This document shows positions 38,598-48,282 of a stretch of DNA of 64,000 nucleotides, one piece after another (positions within the stretch are counted from its first letter, which is position 1; each line of letters starts with the position of its first letter). The notes under the pieces are model-generated. The model saw only the letters and a list, made by a program, of their open reading frames with translations, was not told the origin of the DNA and made no database searches. A program made the position numbers and the translations under genes. Location of the stretch: the NCBI RefSeq assembly GCF_013778325.1, contig NZ_JACEIB010000025.1, positions 62,001 to 126,000 of the forward strand. The letters are read 5' to 3'. The stretch is from Sphingomonas chungangi. Lineage in GTDB: Bacteria > Pseudomonadota > Alphaproteobacteria > Sphingomonadales > Sphingomonadaceae.

Positions 38598-39302
38598 TCA
38601 AGCCGCCGGGAGAGACCAGTCGATCGGCTCGCGGCCACGCGCTTTCAGAAAGGCGTTGGCCTTCGAGAAATGCCGGCAACCCAGAAAACCGTTGTGCGCC
38701 GAGAGCGGTGAAGGGTGCGCCGACTTGAGCACCAGATGGCGCCCGCCCTGCTCCACCGTCTTCACGAAACCGGCTTTCTTCTGCGCGTAGCTGCCCCACA
38801 GCAGGAAAACGACCGGCTCCTCCTTCTGCGCAACGAGACGGATCACGGCGTCGGTGAACGTCTCCCAACCGCGATCGCGGTGCGAGGCAGCGAGGCCTTG
38901 CTCCACCGTGAGCACGGAGTTGAGCAGCAGCACGCCCTGCTTTGCCCAATGTTCGAGGAAACCGTGGCCGGGCCGCGCGATGCCGAGATCGTCGTGCAAC
39001 TCCTTGTAGATGTTTACGAGGCTGGGCGGCGGGCGGACGCCGGGCTGGACGGAGAAGCACAGGCCGTGCGCCTGGCCGGGGCCATGATAGGGGTCCTGCC
39101 CCAGGATCACGACGCGCACCTGATCGAGCGGGGTGAGATCGAGCGCGCGGAACCATTCGCCGCCCCTGGGGAAGATACGCTTGCCGGCCGCCTTCTCAGC
39201 GACGAGGAACTGGCGGAGCGCGGCCATGTAGGGGCTGGCGAACTCGCCCGCGAGCGGTGCACGCCAACTCTCGTGGAGCTTCACCTGTCCCGCGTCCGCC
39301 AT
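38598..39302 (-). CDS. ung: Uracil-DNA glycosylase
   Basis: Family-1 UNG (234 aa) removes uracil from DNA to start base-excision repair. It has the water-activating loop GQDPYHG (D70 catalytic), [29 protein letters not shown] and the leucine-loop motif [13 protein letters not shown] with the catalytic histidine. It is a single gene, divergent from a small unknown gene. Confidence 0.96.
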   Translation of the reverse strand: MADAGQVKLHESWRAPLAGEFASPYMAALRQFLVAEKAAGKRIFPRGGEWFRALDLTPLDQVRVVILGQDPYHGPGQAHGLCFSVQPGVRPPPSLVNIYKELHDDLGIARPGHGFLEHWAKQGVLLLNSVLTVEQGLAASHRDRGWETFTDAVIRLVAQKEEPVVFLLWGSYAQKKAGFVKTVEQGGRHLVLKSAHPSPLSAHNGFLGCRHFSKANAFLKARGREPIDWSLPAA

Positions 39303-39405
39303 CGTTCACCTCCGCCTCGGGGCAGGCTTTGCGCGGCGCGGTGGGGACTCGTCAACCGGGCGGCATCTGTTAGGCTGGCGGCTCCTCGTTTGCGGGAGAA
39401 TCGTG

Positions 39406-39714
39406 ATGGGAATGCTCGACGGACTGCTCGGCCAGATCGGCAGCAATGTGGATATCGAGAACCTCGCCACCAAGATCGGCCTGCCCGCCGACAAGGTGGA
39501 AGAAGCGGTGCATGCGCTGGGCGTCGCCCATCCGCAGGAAGGCGACACGGCGGAGATCGCCGCGCAACAGACCGGCCTGCCGACCGACACGCTCAACCAG
39601 ATCATCGGCCATATCGGCGGCGAGGGCAGTCTCGCGGAATTCTCCAACATCCTGCACAGCGATGCGGGATCGGGGATCATGGGCAAGCTCGGCGGCCTGT
39701 TCGGCGGCAACTGA
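39406..39714 (+). CDS. Conserved small protein of unknown function (102 aa)
   Basis: The product is glycine-rich, without a signal peptide. It consists of a short MGMLDGLLGQIG helix, a middle IENLATKIGLPADKVEEAVHALGVAHPQ segment that looks like a small helical bundle (DUF937/YidB-like architecture, a weak resemblance), and a C-terminal GSGIMGKLGGLFGGN tail. No function can be assigned. The ATG at 39406 has GGGAG 8 nt upstream. Its stop lies 4 nt from the recF stop on the other strand. Confidence 0.7.
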   Translation: MGMLDGLLGQIGSNVDIENLATKIGLPADKVEEAVHALGVAHPQEGDTAEIAAQQTGLPTDTLNQIIGHIGGEGSLAEFSNILHSDAGSGIMGKLGGLFGGN

Positions 39715-39718
39715 GCCT

Positions 39719-40783
39719 TCAGGCGTCCGTCACCCGGCCGGCGCGCACGGTCAGCCGGGTGGCGGCGCCGATCCCTTCGAACAGGGCCTGCTCGGTGCCG
39801 GTCATCCAGACCTGACCGCCGGTCGCCGCCAGCCGCTCGAACAGGGCTGCGCGGCGGATCGGATCGAGATGCGCGGCCACCTCGTCCAGCAGCAATAATG
39901 GCGGACGTCCGACACGCTCAGCGACGAGATCGGCATGGGCGAGCGTGATCCCAAGCAGGAGCGCCTTCTGCTCGCCGGTGGAGCAGCGATCGGCAGGCTG
40001 ACGCTTGCCGAGATGGGTCACGGCGAGATCGGTGCGGTGCGGGCCGGCGAGCGCCCGACCCGCCGCAGTATCACGACCACGCGACATGCGCAGTTCCCCT
40101 GCCAGATCGATGCCGCGCCAGCCCTCCAACGCGAGCCCGGCCCGGGCGAAAGGGCCCTCGGGCTGATCGGCCAGGCGCCCGGCCAGAGCCGCGACGGTAC
40201 GTTCACGCGCGATCGCGATCGCCTCGCCATGCTCGCTCATGCCGACCTCGAGTGCCGAGAGCCACATCGGATCAGCGCCCTCAGGCCCTGCCAGCAGCTT
40301 GTTCCTCGCACGCATCGCCGCCTCATATCGGGCGCTGTGGTGGCCGTGGCCCGGCTCCAGGGCGAGAACCAACCGGTCGAGGAAACGCCGCCGTCCGCTC
40401 GCGCCTTCGGTGAACAGGCGGTCCATCGCCGGAGTGAGCCACAGCACCGACAGCCATTCGGAGAGCGACGTGGCCGATGCCCCCGCCCCGTTGATCCGCA
40501 CCTGCCGCCGCTCGGGGGCTGTCGCCGTCGTGCCGGTGCCGATCTCGACATCGCCCGCCAGCCGCGCCGCCACCGCGAAACCGCCCGGCCCGTCGCTGCG
40601 CGCCATTTCGAACAAGGTTGCGCCGCGCAGGCCGCGTCCCGGCGAGAGCAGCGACAGCGCCTCCAGCGCGTTGGTCTTGCCCGCGCCATTCTCGCCGGTC
40701 AGCACCACGAAGCCGGGCGCGGCGTCGATCGTCGCGGCATCGTAGGAGCGGAAATCGGTGAGGATCAGGCGGGTGACGGACAT
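39719..40783 (-). CDS. recF: DNA replication and repair protein RecF
   Basis: RecF (354 aa) is an SMC-like ATPase that loads RecA at gaps with RecO and RecR. Walker [10 protein letters not shown] is at 30-38, the signature region [12 protein letters not shown] is near 268-279 and Walker [13 protein letters not shown] is near 297-308. The gene is separated from dnaN by about 2 kb, unlike the compact dnaA-dnaN-recF order of many bacteria. It is divergent from the MFS gene with a 48-nt gap. Confidence 0.95.
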   Translation of the reverse strand: MSVTRLILTDFRSYDAATIDAAPGFVVLTGENGAGKTNALEALSLLSPGRGLRGATLFEMARSDGPGGFAVAARLAGDVEIGTGTTATAPERRQVRINGAGASATSLSEWLSVLWLTPAMDRLFTEGASGRRRFLDRLVLALEPGHGHHSARYEAAMRARNKLLAGPEGADPMWLSALEVGMSEHGEAIAIARERTVAALAGRLADQPEGPFARAGLALEGWRGIDLAGELRMSRGRDTAAGRALAGPHRTDLAVTHLGKRQPADRCSTGEQKALLLGITLAHADLVAERVGRPPLLLLDEVAAHLDPIRRAALFERLAATGGQVWMTGTEQALFEGIGAATRLTVRAGRVTDA

Positions 40784-40831
40784 GCCCGACCCGTCTATGC
40801 CAGCACGACGCGCAGGAACAGGGAGAGCCGA

Positions 40832-42034
40832 ATGCTCGCGGAACTCAGGACGCTCGATCGCAGCCAGTGGAGCGCGGTGATCGCCAGTTTCCTAGGCTGG
40901 ACGCTAGATGCGTTCGATTTCTTCCTGATGGTGTTCATGGTCAAGGCCATCGCTGCCGAGTTCGGCACGGATGCCAAGACGGTGAGCTGGGCGGTGACGC
41001 TGACGCTCGCCGCGCGGCCGTTCGGCGCGCTATTATTCGGCTGGCTCGCCGACAAGTTCGGCCGGCGGCCGATACTGATGATCGACATTCTGCTCTTCTC
41101 CGTTTTCGAATTCGCCTCGGCCTTCGCGCCGAGCCTGGTGACGCTAATCGTCATTCGCACCCTGTTCGGCTTCGCGATGGGCGGCGAGTGGGGAATCGGT
41201 GCCAGCCTCGTCATGGAATCGGTGCCGGCCAAGACGCGCGGGATCATCTCCGGACTGCTGCAGGAAGGCTACGCCTGTGGCTATCTGCTCGCCGCCGTGG
41301 TCTATTATTTCCTGTTCGACGCGATCGGCTGGCGTGGCATGTTCATGGTCGGAATCATCCCGGCGTTGCTGGTGGTGGTGATCCGTATCTGGGTGAAGGA
41401 GAGCCCCGCCTTCGAGGAGGCGCGCCACAAGGCCGATCGTCCCGATCCTTTCGCGCTGCTGATCAAGCATTGGAAGACGGCGCTCTACGTCGTCGTGCTG
41501 ATGGCCGCGTTCAACTTCTTCAGCCACGGCTCGCAGGACGTCTATCCGCTTTTCCTGCAGACCGAGCACAAGTTCGACACGCACACCGTCGGGCTGGTAA
41601 CCGCGATCATGAACGTCGGCGCGATCACCGGGGGGCTGATCTTCGGGGCCATGTCCGATCGCTTCAGCCGCCGCTGGGCGATCATCGTCGCCGCTCTGCT
41701 TGCACTGCCGATCATCCCGCTCTGGGCGTTCAGCCACACGGCGGCGATGCTGGCGGTGGGCGCATTCCTGATGCAGGTGGCGGTGCAGGGCGCGTGGGGT
41801 GTGGTGCCCGTCCACATCAATGAGCTGGCGCCGGACGGTGCGCGCGGGATGTTTCCGGGCTTCGCCTACCAGGCGGGAAATTTCATCGCCTCGATCAACC
41901 TGCGCCTGCAGACCGGGATCGCCGAGACCTCCAGCTATTCGCACGCCATGGGCCTCGTCATCGGCGTGACGGCGGTGGTGCTGGCGGTGTGGACCTTCGT
42001 GGGGCCGGAAAGGAAGGGCGTCGAGCTCAGGTAG
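40832..42034 (+). CDS. MFS transporter, sialate/lactate-type (SHS-like)
   Basis: The 400-residue, 12-TM protein has the MFS loop 2-3 motif [11 protein letters not shown] near 72-82 and an R-x-GMGGEWG-like segment ([29 protein letters not shown]) typical of the aromatic acid and SHS carboxylate symporters. The mid-loop carries [12 protein letters not shown]. It probably takes up a monocarboxylate or other organic acid with protons. GGGAGAG lies 5 nt before the ATG at 40832. Its 3' end overlaps the next, convergent gene by 8 nt. Confidence 0.88.
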   Translation: MLAELRTLDRSQWSAVIASFLGWTLDAFDFFLMVFMVKAIAAEFGTDAKTVSWAVTLTLAARPFGALLFGWLADKFGRRPILMIDILLFSVFEFASAFAPSLVTLIVIRTLFGFAMGGEWGIGASLVMESVPAKTRGIISGLLQEGYACGYLLAAVVYYFLFDAIGWRGMFMVGIIPALLVVVIRIWVKESPAFEEARHKADRPDPFALLIKHWKTALYVVVLMAAFNFFSHGSQDVYPLFLQTEHKFDTHTVGLVTAIMNVGAITGGLIFGAMSDRFSRRWAIIVAALLALPIIPLWAFSHTAAMLAVGAFLMQVAVQGAWGVVPVHINELAPDGARGMFPGFAYQAGNFIASINLRLQTGIAETSSYSHAMGLVIGVTAVVLAVWTFVGPERKGVELR

Positions 42035-42458
42035 GGCGCTTCTTCAGGCGCTGGGCGTTGGCGGTGACGGTCGTGTGGAACGGCTTCAGCATTTCGCCCG
42101 GCAGCGCGACCAGCGCGGCCGCGATCGCAACGTTGCGCTCGGCAATGTCGAACCAAGCGGCCGGACCGATCCACGGCGCCTCAAGCGCACGAGTCTGTCC
42201 GCCTAATGCCGAGCGCAGGCGCGCGCCGCTGCGCGATCGGGCAGAGCGACCGGCGGCGGCAACCTTTTCGGATACCATCAGGCCGAGCTCGTGACCGTCC
42301 GCCGTCCAGGGCGAGGCCATCGCGCTGGCGATGATCGGCATGCGCGCCGCAATGACCGACTGCGAATGAGCAGCGGTCTCCGCGAAGGCGACGGCCGTCC
42401 GCGCCAGCTCGAACGGAGCGGTCCAGAGGCTGAGCCAATCGGACGTTCGATGAACCAT
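42027..42458 (-). CDS. Phasin-like small protein of unknown function (143 aa)
   Basis: The sequence is alpha-helical and without a signal peptide: SDWLSLWTAPFELARTAVAFAETAAHSQSVIAARMPII, then a flexible middle and a C-terminal AERNVAIAAALVALPGEMLKPFHTTVTANAQRLKK helix. Size and amphipathic helices recall phasins or other polyhydroxybutyrate-granule proteins, but the match is only architectural. Start at 42458, where GGAGGAGC lies 5 nt upstream. The longer frame begins at an upstream ATG without a ribosome site. Confidence 0.6.
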   Translation of the reverse strand: MVHRTSDWLSLWTAPFELARTAVAFAETAAHSQSVIAARMPIIASAMASPWTADGHELGLMVSEKVAAAGRSARSRSGARLRSALGGQTRALEAPWIGPAAWFDIAERNVAIAAALVALPGEMLKPFHTTVTANAQRLKKRPT

Positions 42459-42516
42459 GACAAGCTCCTCCATTGTGCAACGCAACAACGGAGGGCGGCC
42501 CGATTGGCTCCTTCGA

Positions 42517-42816
42517 TCAGCAGCCGTTGCGGCGATTCTGCGCGGCGTCGTGCTTCTTGTCGAGATGACGGCCGAGCAAGCCGCCGCCGATCACACCAGC
42601 TGCGATGCCGACCGGGCCGGCGCCCAGCGCAGCCGCGCCGAGCCCGCCGCCACCCGCACCGACGAGCAGGCCGGTGGTACCTTTGCTGCGCTTGCAGCGA
42701 TAGTGATAGTGGCGGTCATGCCCATGATAATAATGGGCGGCCATCACCGGCGCGGGTACCGCCACCGGGGTGGCGACGGCGGCGGCGAGCGCGGCGATCA
42801 GGAACTTGCGGGTCAT
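42517..42816 (-). CDS. Secreted glycine-zipper protein (99 aa)
   Basis: A signal peptide (MTRKFLIAALAAAVATPVAVPAPVMA) precedes a His/Tyr-rich stretch (HYYHGHDRHYHYRCKR). A glycine-zipper hydrophobic region (GLLVGAGGGGLGAAALG...GVIGGGLLGRHLDKKHD, about 48-90) and a C-terminal cysteine follow. Such proteins associate with the outer membrane or oligomerise. The histidine-rich part might bind metal. Function unknown. Confidence 0.7.
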   Translation of the reverse strand: MTRKFLIAALAAAVATPVAVPAPVMAAHYYHGHDRHYHYRCKRSKGTTGLLVGAGGGGLGAAALGAGPVGIAAGVIGGGLLGRHLDKKHDAAQNRRNGC

Positions 42817-42941
42817 ATGTTCGACTCCCAGGATATCTGCGACGATCCGCAGCTTAATCCAGAGCCGGCATCTTGGTTCCGTTACGCTGGCATAACGCTG
42901 AACGCGCCATGCAACCCCCGTTCAGCTTGAACGCCCGCGTC

Positions 42942-44057
42942 CTACACCCGCATCGGCATCAGCACGTAGAGTGCCGGCGCCTTCTCGCCCTCGCGGATCA
43001 GCGTCGGAGCGGCGGCATCGGCAAGGTGGACCTCCACCTCGTCGCCCTCGATCTGACCGAGAATGTCCATCAGATAGCGGGCGTTGAAGCCTATATCGAA
43101 ACCCAGCGACGCATAGAGGCCGGGCACCTCTTCCGCCGCCGTGCCGTTCTCGGGCGAGGTGACCGACAGCGTGATCTTGTCGCGATCGAGCGTCATCTTC
43201 ACCGCGCGCGTCTTCTCGGACGCGATGGTGGCGACGCGGTCGACGCCCTCCATGAAGCTCTTCGGGTCGATCTTGAGCAGCTTGTCGTTGCCCGTCGGGA
43301 TGACGCGCGAATAGTCGGGGAAGGTGCCGTCGATCAGCTTCGAGGTCAGGATGGCGGTGCCGAGGCCGAAGCGGATCTTGGTGCCGGAGAGCGATACCTC
43401 GACCGAGCCGTCGACTTCGTCGAGCAGCTTGCGGAGCTCGCCGACGCACTTCCGGGGGATGATGACACCCGGCATGCCGGCCGCACCCTCGGGCTGCGGC
43501 ACCGTTACGCGTGCGAGGCGGTGGCCGTCGGTGGCGGCCGCCTTGAGCACCGCGCCGTCCGCCTCGTCGGCGGCGTGGACGTAGATGCCGTTCAGATAAT
43601 AACGCGTCTCCTCGGTGGAGATCGCGAAGCGGGTCTTGTCGATGATCTGGCGCAACGTCGCGGCAGGCAGGTCGAATTTCGTCGGCAGGTCGCCCTCGGC
43701 GATCACCGGGAAGTCGTCGCGCGGCAGCGTCGCGAGGTTGAAGCGCGCGCGGCCGGCGGTCACCAGCATCTTACCCTCGGCGGCCGAGAGCTGGACCTGC
43801 GAGCCTTCGGGCAGCTTGCGCGCGATCTCGAACAAGGTGTGGGCCGAAACCGTCGTGGCACCCGCGACATCGACCGCCGCATCGATCGTCTCGACGATCT
43901 GCAGATCGAGGTCGGTCGCCATCAGCTTCAGGCCACCGCCGGCCGCCGCCTCGATCAGCACGTTGGACAGGATCGGGATGGTGTTGCGCCGCTCCACCAC
44001 GGACTGGACGTGGCTCAGCCCCTTGAGAAGCGTTGCACGCTCGATCGTCGCCTTCAT
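42942..44057 (-). CDS. dnaN: DNA polymerase III beta sliding clamp
   Basis: The 371-residue beta clamp forms a dimeric ring that tethers DNA polymerase III. Three repeated clamp domains are visible (about 1-120, 130-250, 255-371), with MKATIERATLLKGLSHVQSVVERRNTIPILSNV at the start, the ATDGHRLA segment near 175 and a terminal LPMRV-like motif (YVLMPMRV). No dnaA or DnaA-box cluster is adjacent, so this is not the usual origin region. Confidence 0.96.
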   Translation of the reverse strand: MKATIERATLLKGLSHVQSVVERRNTIPILSNVLIEAAAGGGLKLMATDLDLQIVETIDAAVDVAGATTVSAHTLFEIARKLPEGSQVQLSAAEGKMLVTAGRARFNLATLPRDDFPVIAEGDLPTKFDLPAATLRQIIDKTRFAISTEETRYYLNGIYVHAADEADGAVLKAAATDGHRLARVTVPQPEGAAGMPGVIIPRKCVGELRKLLDEVDGSVEVSLSGTKIRFGLGTAILTSKLIDGTFPDYSRVIPTGNDKLLKIDPKSFMEGVDRVATIASEKTRAVKMTLDRDKITLSVTSPENGTAAEEVPGLYASLGFDIGFNARYLMDILGQIEGDEVEVHLADAAAPTLIREGEKAPALYVLMPMRV

Positions 44058-44116
44058 TCCGTCCCCGCTTAAGCGCTGATTGGAGGACGGTTATAGCGTG
44101 GCAGTCGCGTTAAGGA

Positions 44117-44144
44117 AGGGGCCGGACGTCGTCGCCCGGCCCCT
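44117..44144 (-). terminator. Terminator of the outer-membrane barrel gene
   Basis: AGGGGCCGG and CCGGCCCCT form a 9-bp stem 27 nt past the barrel gene's stop. On the minus strand it is followed by TCCTTAA. It lies between two same-strand genes, insulating dnaN from upstream transcription. Confidence 0.6.
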
Positions 44145-44170
44145 CTTTGTCGGATTCTGTGGACAGTGGC

Positions 44171-44764
44171 TCAGAAGCGCACGCCGAAGCCGCCGACCAG
44201 CTGGTTGCGGGTGAAACCCTGCTCGTAGTTCGAGTAGCGATACTCGGCCTTGAGGAAGGTGTTGCGGGTCAGGCCATACTCGCCGCCCACACCGAGGCGC
44301 ACGCCGTCGAGATTGTCGTGGGCGAGCGTGAACTGGCCGTCGCCGTCATTCTCGGTGAGCTTCACGCGGGCGTTGGTGTAGCCGGCGCTGGCGTAGAGCA
44401 GGCCGCGACCGCCGGCCACCACCTTGCCGACGCGGCCGCCGACATAGAGATCGCGCGCTGCCTTGGCACAGAAGCGCGGATCTTCGGCGGTCTTGGCGCC
44501 GTAGCAGCTCTTGTTGTTCGAACCGGAGACCTCGCCGTCGATGCCGACGCGGATGCCGTTGCCCATCGCGACGTCGTAGCCGCCACCGATGCCGTACATG
44601 AAATCGTTGCTGTGGCCGTGGTTGCGGATGTCGTCCCAGCCGGCAAGGCCATCGACATGGACGCCCGTGAACGGCGCGGCGCCATCCTGCGCGGCGGCCG
44701 GCGCGGCCACGGCGGCGAGGGCGAGCGGAGCCGCCAGCAGGGCGGCGAAAGCGAAGCGACGCAT
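44171..44764 (-). CDS. Outer-membrane beta-barrel protein (opacity/Omp25-like)
   Basis: The 197-residue product has a signal peptide (MRRFAFAALLAAPLALAAVAAPAAAQ). An eight-stranded barrel with alternating strands such as FTGVHVDGLAGWDD, FMYGIGGGYDVAM, LYVGGRVGKVV and LLYASAGYTNARVKL follows, ending in GVRF with terminal phenylalanine. Two cysteines (SCYGAK, RFCAKA) may form an extracellular disulfide. It matches the opacity-like porin families of alphaproteobacteria. Substrate or role is unknown. Confidence 0.85.
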   Translation of the reverse strand: MRRFAFAALLAAPLALAAVAAPAAAQDGAAPFTGVHVDGLAGWDDIRNHGHSNDFMYGIGGGYDVAMGNGIRVGIDGEVSGSNNKSCYGAKTAEDPRFCAKAARDLYVGGRVGKVVAGGRGLLYASAGYTNARVKLTENDGDGQFTLAHDNLDGVRLGVGGEYGLTRNTFLKAEYRYSNYEQGFTRNQLVGGFGVRF

Positions 44765-44895
44765 ACAAATACTCCTTGCTCAGACGCTCCGGCTTGTGGA
44801 TGCCGGTGGCGTGGGGCGGCGCCTCTGGGCCTCGCCACCTGAACCTTGGATAAACCGAAGCGGGCATGTTGTGCGGGTGCAACAGAGGGAAAGAG

Positions 44896-45414
44896 ATGCG
44901 GCGCCAAAGGGTTGAAATCCTGGGTGCTGCCCTATGCGCTGCGCTGCTTCCGGCTGTCGCCACGGCCGCGACGGACCGCACGGCGATCGCGATCTTCCGT
45001 ACCTGGGGCGCCTTTCGCGAAGGATCGGCGGACGCGCCGTCGCGCTGCTACGCGATCACCGAGCCGCCGCCGAACAGTGCCAATGCCGGCCACGACGCTT
45101 TCGCCTCGGTGGCAAGTTGGCCGGGCAAGCGCATCCGCGCCCAGCTCGCGATCCGGCTGAGTCATCCGACGCGCGACGGATCGGCCGTGACGCTCAGCAT
45201 CGGCAATGTCGCATTCCCGCTGATCGTACGTGGACAGGATGCATGGGCGCACGACCGGCGACAGGATGCGGCGATCGTCTCGGCGATGCGATCGGGCAGC
45301 TCGATGAGCGTCAGCGCGGTCGGCGCGAACGGCAATCCCTTCGCCGACGGCTACCGCCTGAGGGGCGCGGCGAGCGCGATCGACGCGGCATCGCTGGCAT
45401 GCCCGATGCGCTAG
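44896..45414 (+). CDS. Secreted IalB-like/hypothetical protein (172 aa)
   Basis: A signal peptide with ILGAALCAALLPAVATA is followed by TAIAIFRTWGAFREGSADAPSRCYAITEPP. In invasion-associated locus B proteins a W-x-x-F...C-x-A motif has the same spacing, but overall similarity looks faint. Two cysteines (SRCYAI and ACPMR at the end) may pair. AGAGGGAAAGAG precedes the ATG at 44896. The TAG stop shares its CTAG with the small gene on the other strand. Confidence 0.65.
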   Translation: MRRQRVEILGAALCAALLPAVATAATDRTAIAIFRTWGAFREGSADAPSRCYAITEPPPNSANAGHDAFASVASWPGKRIRAQLAIRLSHPTRDGSAVTLSIGNVAFPLIVRGQDAWAHDRRQDAAIVSAMRSGSSMSVSAVGANGNPFADGYRLRGAASAIDAASLACPMR

Positions 45415-45560
45415 AGTTCCACCCGTCCGTTGCGGCGCTCCAGCTCGTCGACCACGCGCCAGACCAGCTTGGAATCCTCCATGGCCAGCGCTTCGTCCAG
45501 CGCTTTCCAAAGCTCGTCGTCGGTCATGCGCGCAAGTTCGAGGCGGCGATCGAAATACAC
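45411..45560 (-). CDS. Small conserved-looking protein (49 aa), GTG start
   Basis: The coding strand gives a charged helical peptide starting at GTG: VYFDRRLELARMTDDELWKA..., ending WRVVDELERRNGRVEL. It has many Glu/Asp/Arg residues, two tryptophans and no TM segment or signal. GGAG lies 10 nt before the GTG. The third-codon-position GC bias and the shared stop palindrome CTAG with the convergent gene support a real gene. No function can be named. Confidence 0.55.
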   Translation of the reverse strand: MYFDRRLELARMTDDELWKALDEALAMEDSKLVWRVVDELERRNGRVEL

Positions 45561-45919
45561 GGGTGCGATGCTCCAACGGGGAACGATCGCAGCATATAGT
45601 CGGCGCGCTGTACGGCGCCAGAACGGACCGATTCAGGTCATGGCATTTCCGAGTCGGTTCGGCGAAATCCGTTAAGCTTCGTTAACGATTTCAACGCCCT
45701 TGCTTGGCGCGATCGAGTGCCACCAGCATCGCCAGGAAGTCGCGCGGCAGCGCCTGGCCGACCGGCTGGGCAAAGGCCCGCTGCAGGCTCGCGGTGACGA
45801 TCGAGGCGTTCGGCTGTTCCATGCTGATCCCGGTTACGACCGGAAGCCCGAACGGTTTAGCCGGACATTGGTCGAGCCGCGGCCTTTCCATGGTCGGACG
45901 GCTCTGCCAGTGAACGGCG
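45561..45919. other. Long gap between the 49-aa gene and the FUSC gene
   Basis: This 359-base stretch has no confident gene apart from the weak small frame at 45691-45822. Its left part is locally AT-rich around GTTAAGCTTCGTTAACG, and may contain the 49-aa gene's promoter. I see no RNA gene or strong hairpin. Confidence 0.5.
45691..45822 (-). CDS. Possible 43-aa small protein
   Basis: The frame reads MEQPNASIVTASLQRAFAQP and ends FLAMLVALDRAKQGR, which looks protein-like (amphipathic helices, P-x-x-F-L-x-x-L segment reminiscent in shape of NepR anti-sigma factors). There is no good ribosome site, and longer versions of the frame overlap the divergent FUSC start. Treated as a tentative gene. 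Confidence 0.35.
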   Translation of the reverse strand: MEQPNASIVTASLQRAFAQPVGQALPRDFLAMLVALDRAKQGR

Positions 45920-46981
45920 ATGGACCGCATCGATGCGCGCACGATCGACGAGACCGAGGTGGTCGCCTCGGTGCTGCTGGCGATCCTGTTCGCGCACCTG
46001 CTTCATGCCGCGAACGTCTCCTGGGCGGCCTTCTCGGGCTACATGGTGATGCGGGGCCATGCCGCCGAGACGGTGGTGCGCGGCGTCCTGCGCATCGCCG
46101 GCACCGTGACCGGTGGCCTGCTCGCTCTGGTAGCGACGCCGTGGCTGCTGCCGTTCTGGCCGGCGCAGGCGATCGCGCTGGCATTCGTCTGCACCATCTG
46201 CCTCTATGGCGCGATCACGGCGAAGCGGGCCTATGCCTGGCTGTTCTTCGGCCTCACCTTCGTGATGGTGGTGCTCGACAAGGTGGAGCATCCCGCCCGT
46301 CCGCTGCTCGGCTTCGTCGAGACAAGGGTGCTCGAAGTGGTGGCCGGCACCGTCGCCTGCGTGATCGTCAGCCTCGCCTCCACGCTCACGCTCCGCCGCC
46401 GCTGGCCGGCGACACGCGCGAAACCCCTCGAAGGCGGCTGGCACCCGCCCGCGCTGCGCCACGCCGCACAGGGCGCCGTGGCGCTCGTGCTGCTAAGCGG
46501 CCTCAGCCGGTTTCTCGAGCTGCCCGCGCTGGCCCAGAGCGCGATCACGATCATGGCGGTGATGCTGGTGCCGATCACCAGCCTCGGCGCGACCGGTTTC
46601 GGCCTGGTCAACCGTCGCATCCTCTATCGCTTCGTCGGATGCGGCGCCGGCGCGGCGCTCGCAGCCCTCTTCCTGTTCGTGGCGCAGGGATCGCCGCCCA
46701 TCCTGATCGTCGGCACGATCCTCGGCGTCGCGATCGGCCGGCATATCGAAAATAGCGGAAGGTCGATCGCCTATGTCGGCACCCAGTTCGTGCTGGCGAT
46801 CCTGATCATCCTGGTGCCGGACAGCTATGCGCAGGCCAATCTGACGCCAGCCTGGGAGCGTCTGGCGGGCATCTTCATCGGTATGGCGGTGCTGGAACCG
46901 GTGCTGCTGATCTGGCACCTCGCCGACCCCAAACGCCCGAAGAAGGCCGAGCCGGAGGCCGGCACGCTCGGCGACCTCTGA
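45920..46981 (+). CDS. FUSC-family inner-membrane protein
   Basis: The 353-residue protein has two blocks of hydrophobic helices (about 15-130 and 185-325), resembling the FUSC/aromatic-acid-exporter (AaeB/YccS) membrane domain. Marks are [33 protein letters not shown] and the repeat-like [21 protein letters not shown]...[15 protein letters not shown]. The usual cytoplasmic domains are missing, so it is a short form. Export of aromatic acids is the known role of relatives, but the actual substrate is unknown. Confidence 0.82.
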   Translation: MDRIDARTIDETEVVASVLLAILFAHLLHAANVSWAAFSGYMVMRGHAAETVVRGVLRIAGTVTGGLLALVATPWLLPFWPAQAIALAFVCTICLYGAITAKRAYAWLFFGLTFVMVVLDKVEHPARPLLGFVETRVLEVVAGTVACVIVSLASTLTLRRRWPATRAKPLEGGWHPPALRHAAQGAVALVLLSGLSRFLELPALAQSAITIMAVMLVPITSLGATGFGLVNRRILYRFVGCGAGAALAALFLFVAQGSPPILIVGTILGVAIGRHIENSGRSIAYVGTQFVLAILIILVPDSYAQANLTPAWERLAGIFIGMAVLEPVLLIWHLADPKRPKKAEPEAGTLGDL

Positions 46982-47022
46982 ACCGCTGGAAAAATCGCGC
47001 CATTTCCCTTATGTGCGCGGCC

Positions 47023-48243
47023 ATGCAGACCGCCCCGAACCTCATGCCGATTCCCGGCCACGTCGATCCCGTGCCCGTGCCGCGCGAGGCTCCGATGCAA
47101 ACCGATGGCCGCAAGAGCCTCGTCGGGCTCACCCGCGAACAGATCCGCGCCGAGCTGGAAGCCGCCGGGATGGAGTCCAAGCAGGCCAAGCTGCGCGCTA
47201 AGCAGCTATGGCACTGGATCTACAATCGCGGCGCCACGGCGTTCGAGACGATGACGGACATCGCCAAGGCGCAGCACCCCTGGCTCGCCGAGCGCTTCAC
47301 CGTCGAGCGGCCGCAGGTGGTCGAGGCGCAGGTCTCCACCGACGGCACGCGCAAATGGCTGCTGCGCACAGCCCCGGATTCTTCCGGCGCCGGCCACGAT
47401 TTCGAGATGGTGTTCATCCCGGACGCCGATCGCGGCACGCTCTGCGTGTCCTCGCAGGTCGGCTGCACGCTCAACTGCCGCTTCTGCCACACCGGCACGA
47501 TGCGCCTCGTCCGCAACCTGACGCCCGGCGAGATCGTCGGACAGGTGATGCTGGCGCGCGACAGCCTCGGCGAATGGCCGAGCCAGCCCGAGGGGCGGAT
47601 GCTCACCAACATCGTGATGATGGGCATGGGCGAGCCGCTCTACAATTTCGACGCGGTGCGCGATGCGCTGGCGATCGTGATGGACGGCGACGGCCTCGCC
47701 TTGTCCAAGCGGCGCATCACCTTGTCCACCTCGGGCGTCGTCCCGATGATGGAGCGCGCCGGCAAGGAGATCGGCGTCAACCTCGCGGTGTCGCTCCACG
47801 CCGTCACCAAGGAAGTGCGCGACGAGATCGTGCCGATCAACCGGAAGTACGGCATCGACGAGTTGCTGCAGGCCTGTGCCGACTATCCCGGCGCCAATAA
47901 CGCCCGGCGCATCACCTTCGAGTACGTGATGCTCAGAGACAAGAACGACAGCGACGAGGATGCGCGCGAACTCGTCAGGCTGATCCGCAAGTACAAGTTG
48001 CCTGCCAAGGTGAACCTGATCCCGTTCAATCCCTGGCCCGGCGCGGTGTACGAATGCTCGACGCCGGAACGCATCCGCAGCTTCTCGAGCATCGTGTTCG
48101 AGGCGGGTATCTCGGCCCCGATCCGCACGCCCCGCGGGCGCGACATTGATGCGGCGTGCGGCCAGCTCAAGACCTCGGCCGAGAAGCGCTCGCGCGCCGA
48201 GCTGGACCGGCTGGCGGAGGAAAAGCAGGCGGCGCTGGGTTGA
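47023..48243 (+). CDS. rlmN: 23S rRNA (adenine2503-C2)-methyltransferase RlmN
   Basis: RlmN is a radical-SAM enzyme that methylates A2503 of 23S rRNA and A37 of some tRNAs. The CxxxCxxC iron-sulfur motif is [12 protein letters not shown], the two methyl-shuttling cysteines lie in [10 protein letters not shown] and AACGQL, and the SAM motif [11 protein letters not shown] follows. Product length is 406 residues from the ATG at 47023. An ATG at 47011 is also possible. The [14 protein letters not shown] opening is typical of sphingomonad RlmN. Confidence 0.95.
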   Translation: MQTAPNLMPIPGHVDPVPVPREAPMQTDGRKSLVGLTREQIRAELEAAGMESKQAKLRAKQLWHWIYNRGATAFETMTDIAKAQHPWLAERFTVERPQVVEAQVSTDGTRKWLLRTAPDSSGAGHDFEMVFIPDADRGTLCVSSQVGCTLNCRFCHTGTMRLVRNLTPGEIVGQVMLARDSLGEWPSQPEGRMLTNIVMMGMGEPLYNFDAVRDALAIVMDGDGLALSKRRITLSTSGVVPMMERAGKEIGVNLAVSLHAVTKEVRDEIVPINRKYGIDELLQACADYPGANNARRITFEYVMLRDKNDSDEDARELVRLIRKYKLPAKVNLIPFNPWPGAVYECSTPERIRSFSSIVFEAGISAPIRTPRGRDIDAACGQLKTSAEKRSRAELDRLAEEKQAALG

Positions 48244-48282
48244 CCTTGAAAAGGCCCCATTCGGCGGACTAACAGTCCCGCA

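Noticed and set aside
39719-44170. Replication origin near recF and dnaN
   Set aside because: No cluster of DnaA boxes, AT-rich unwinding region or dnaA gene is seen. Most gaps are short and coding density is high.
45672-45685. Possible CtrA box (TTAA-N6-TTAA)
   Set aside because: The consensus spacing is 7 nt between TTAA half-sites, and here it is 6. No other CtrA site is nearby.
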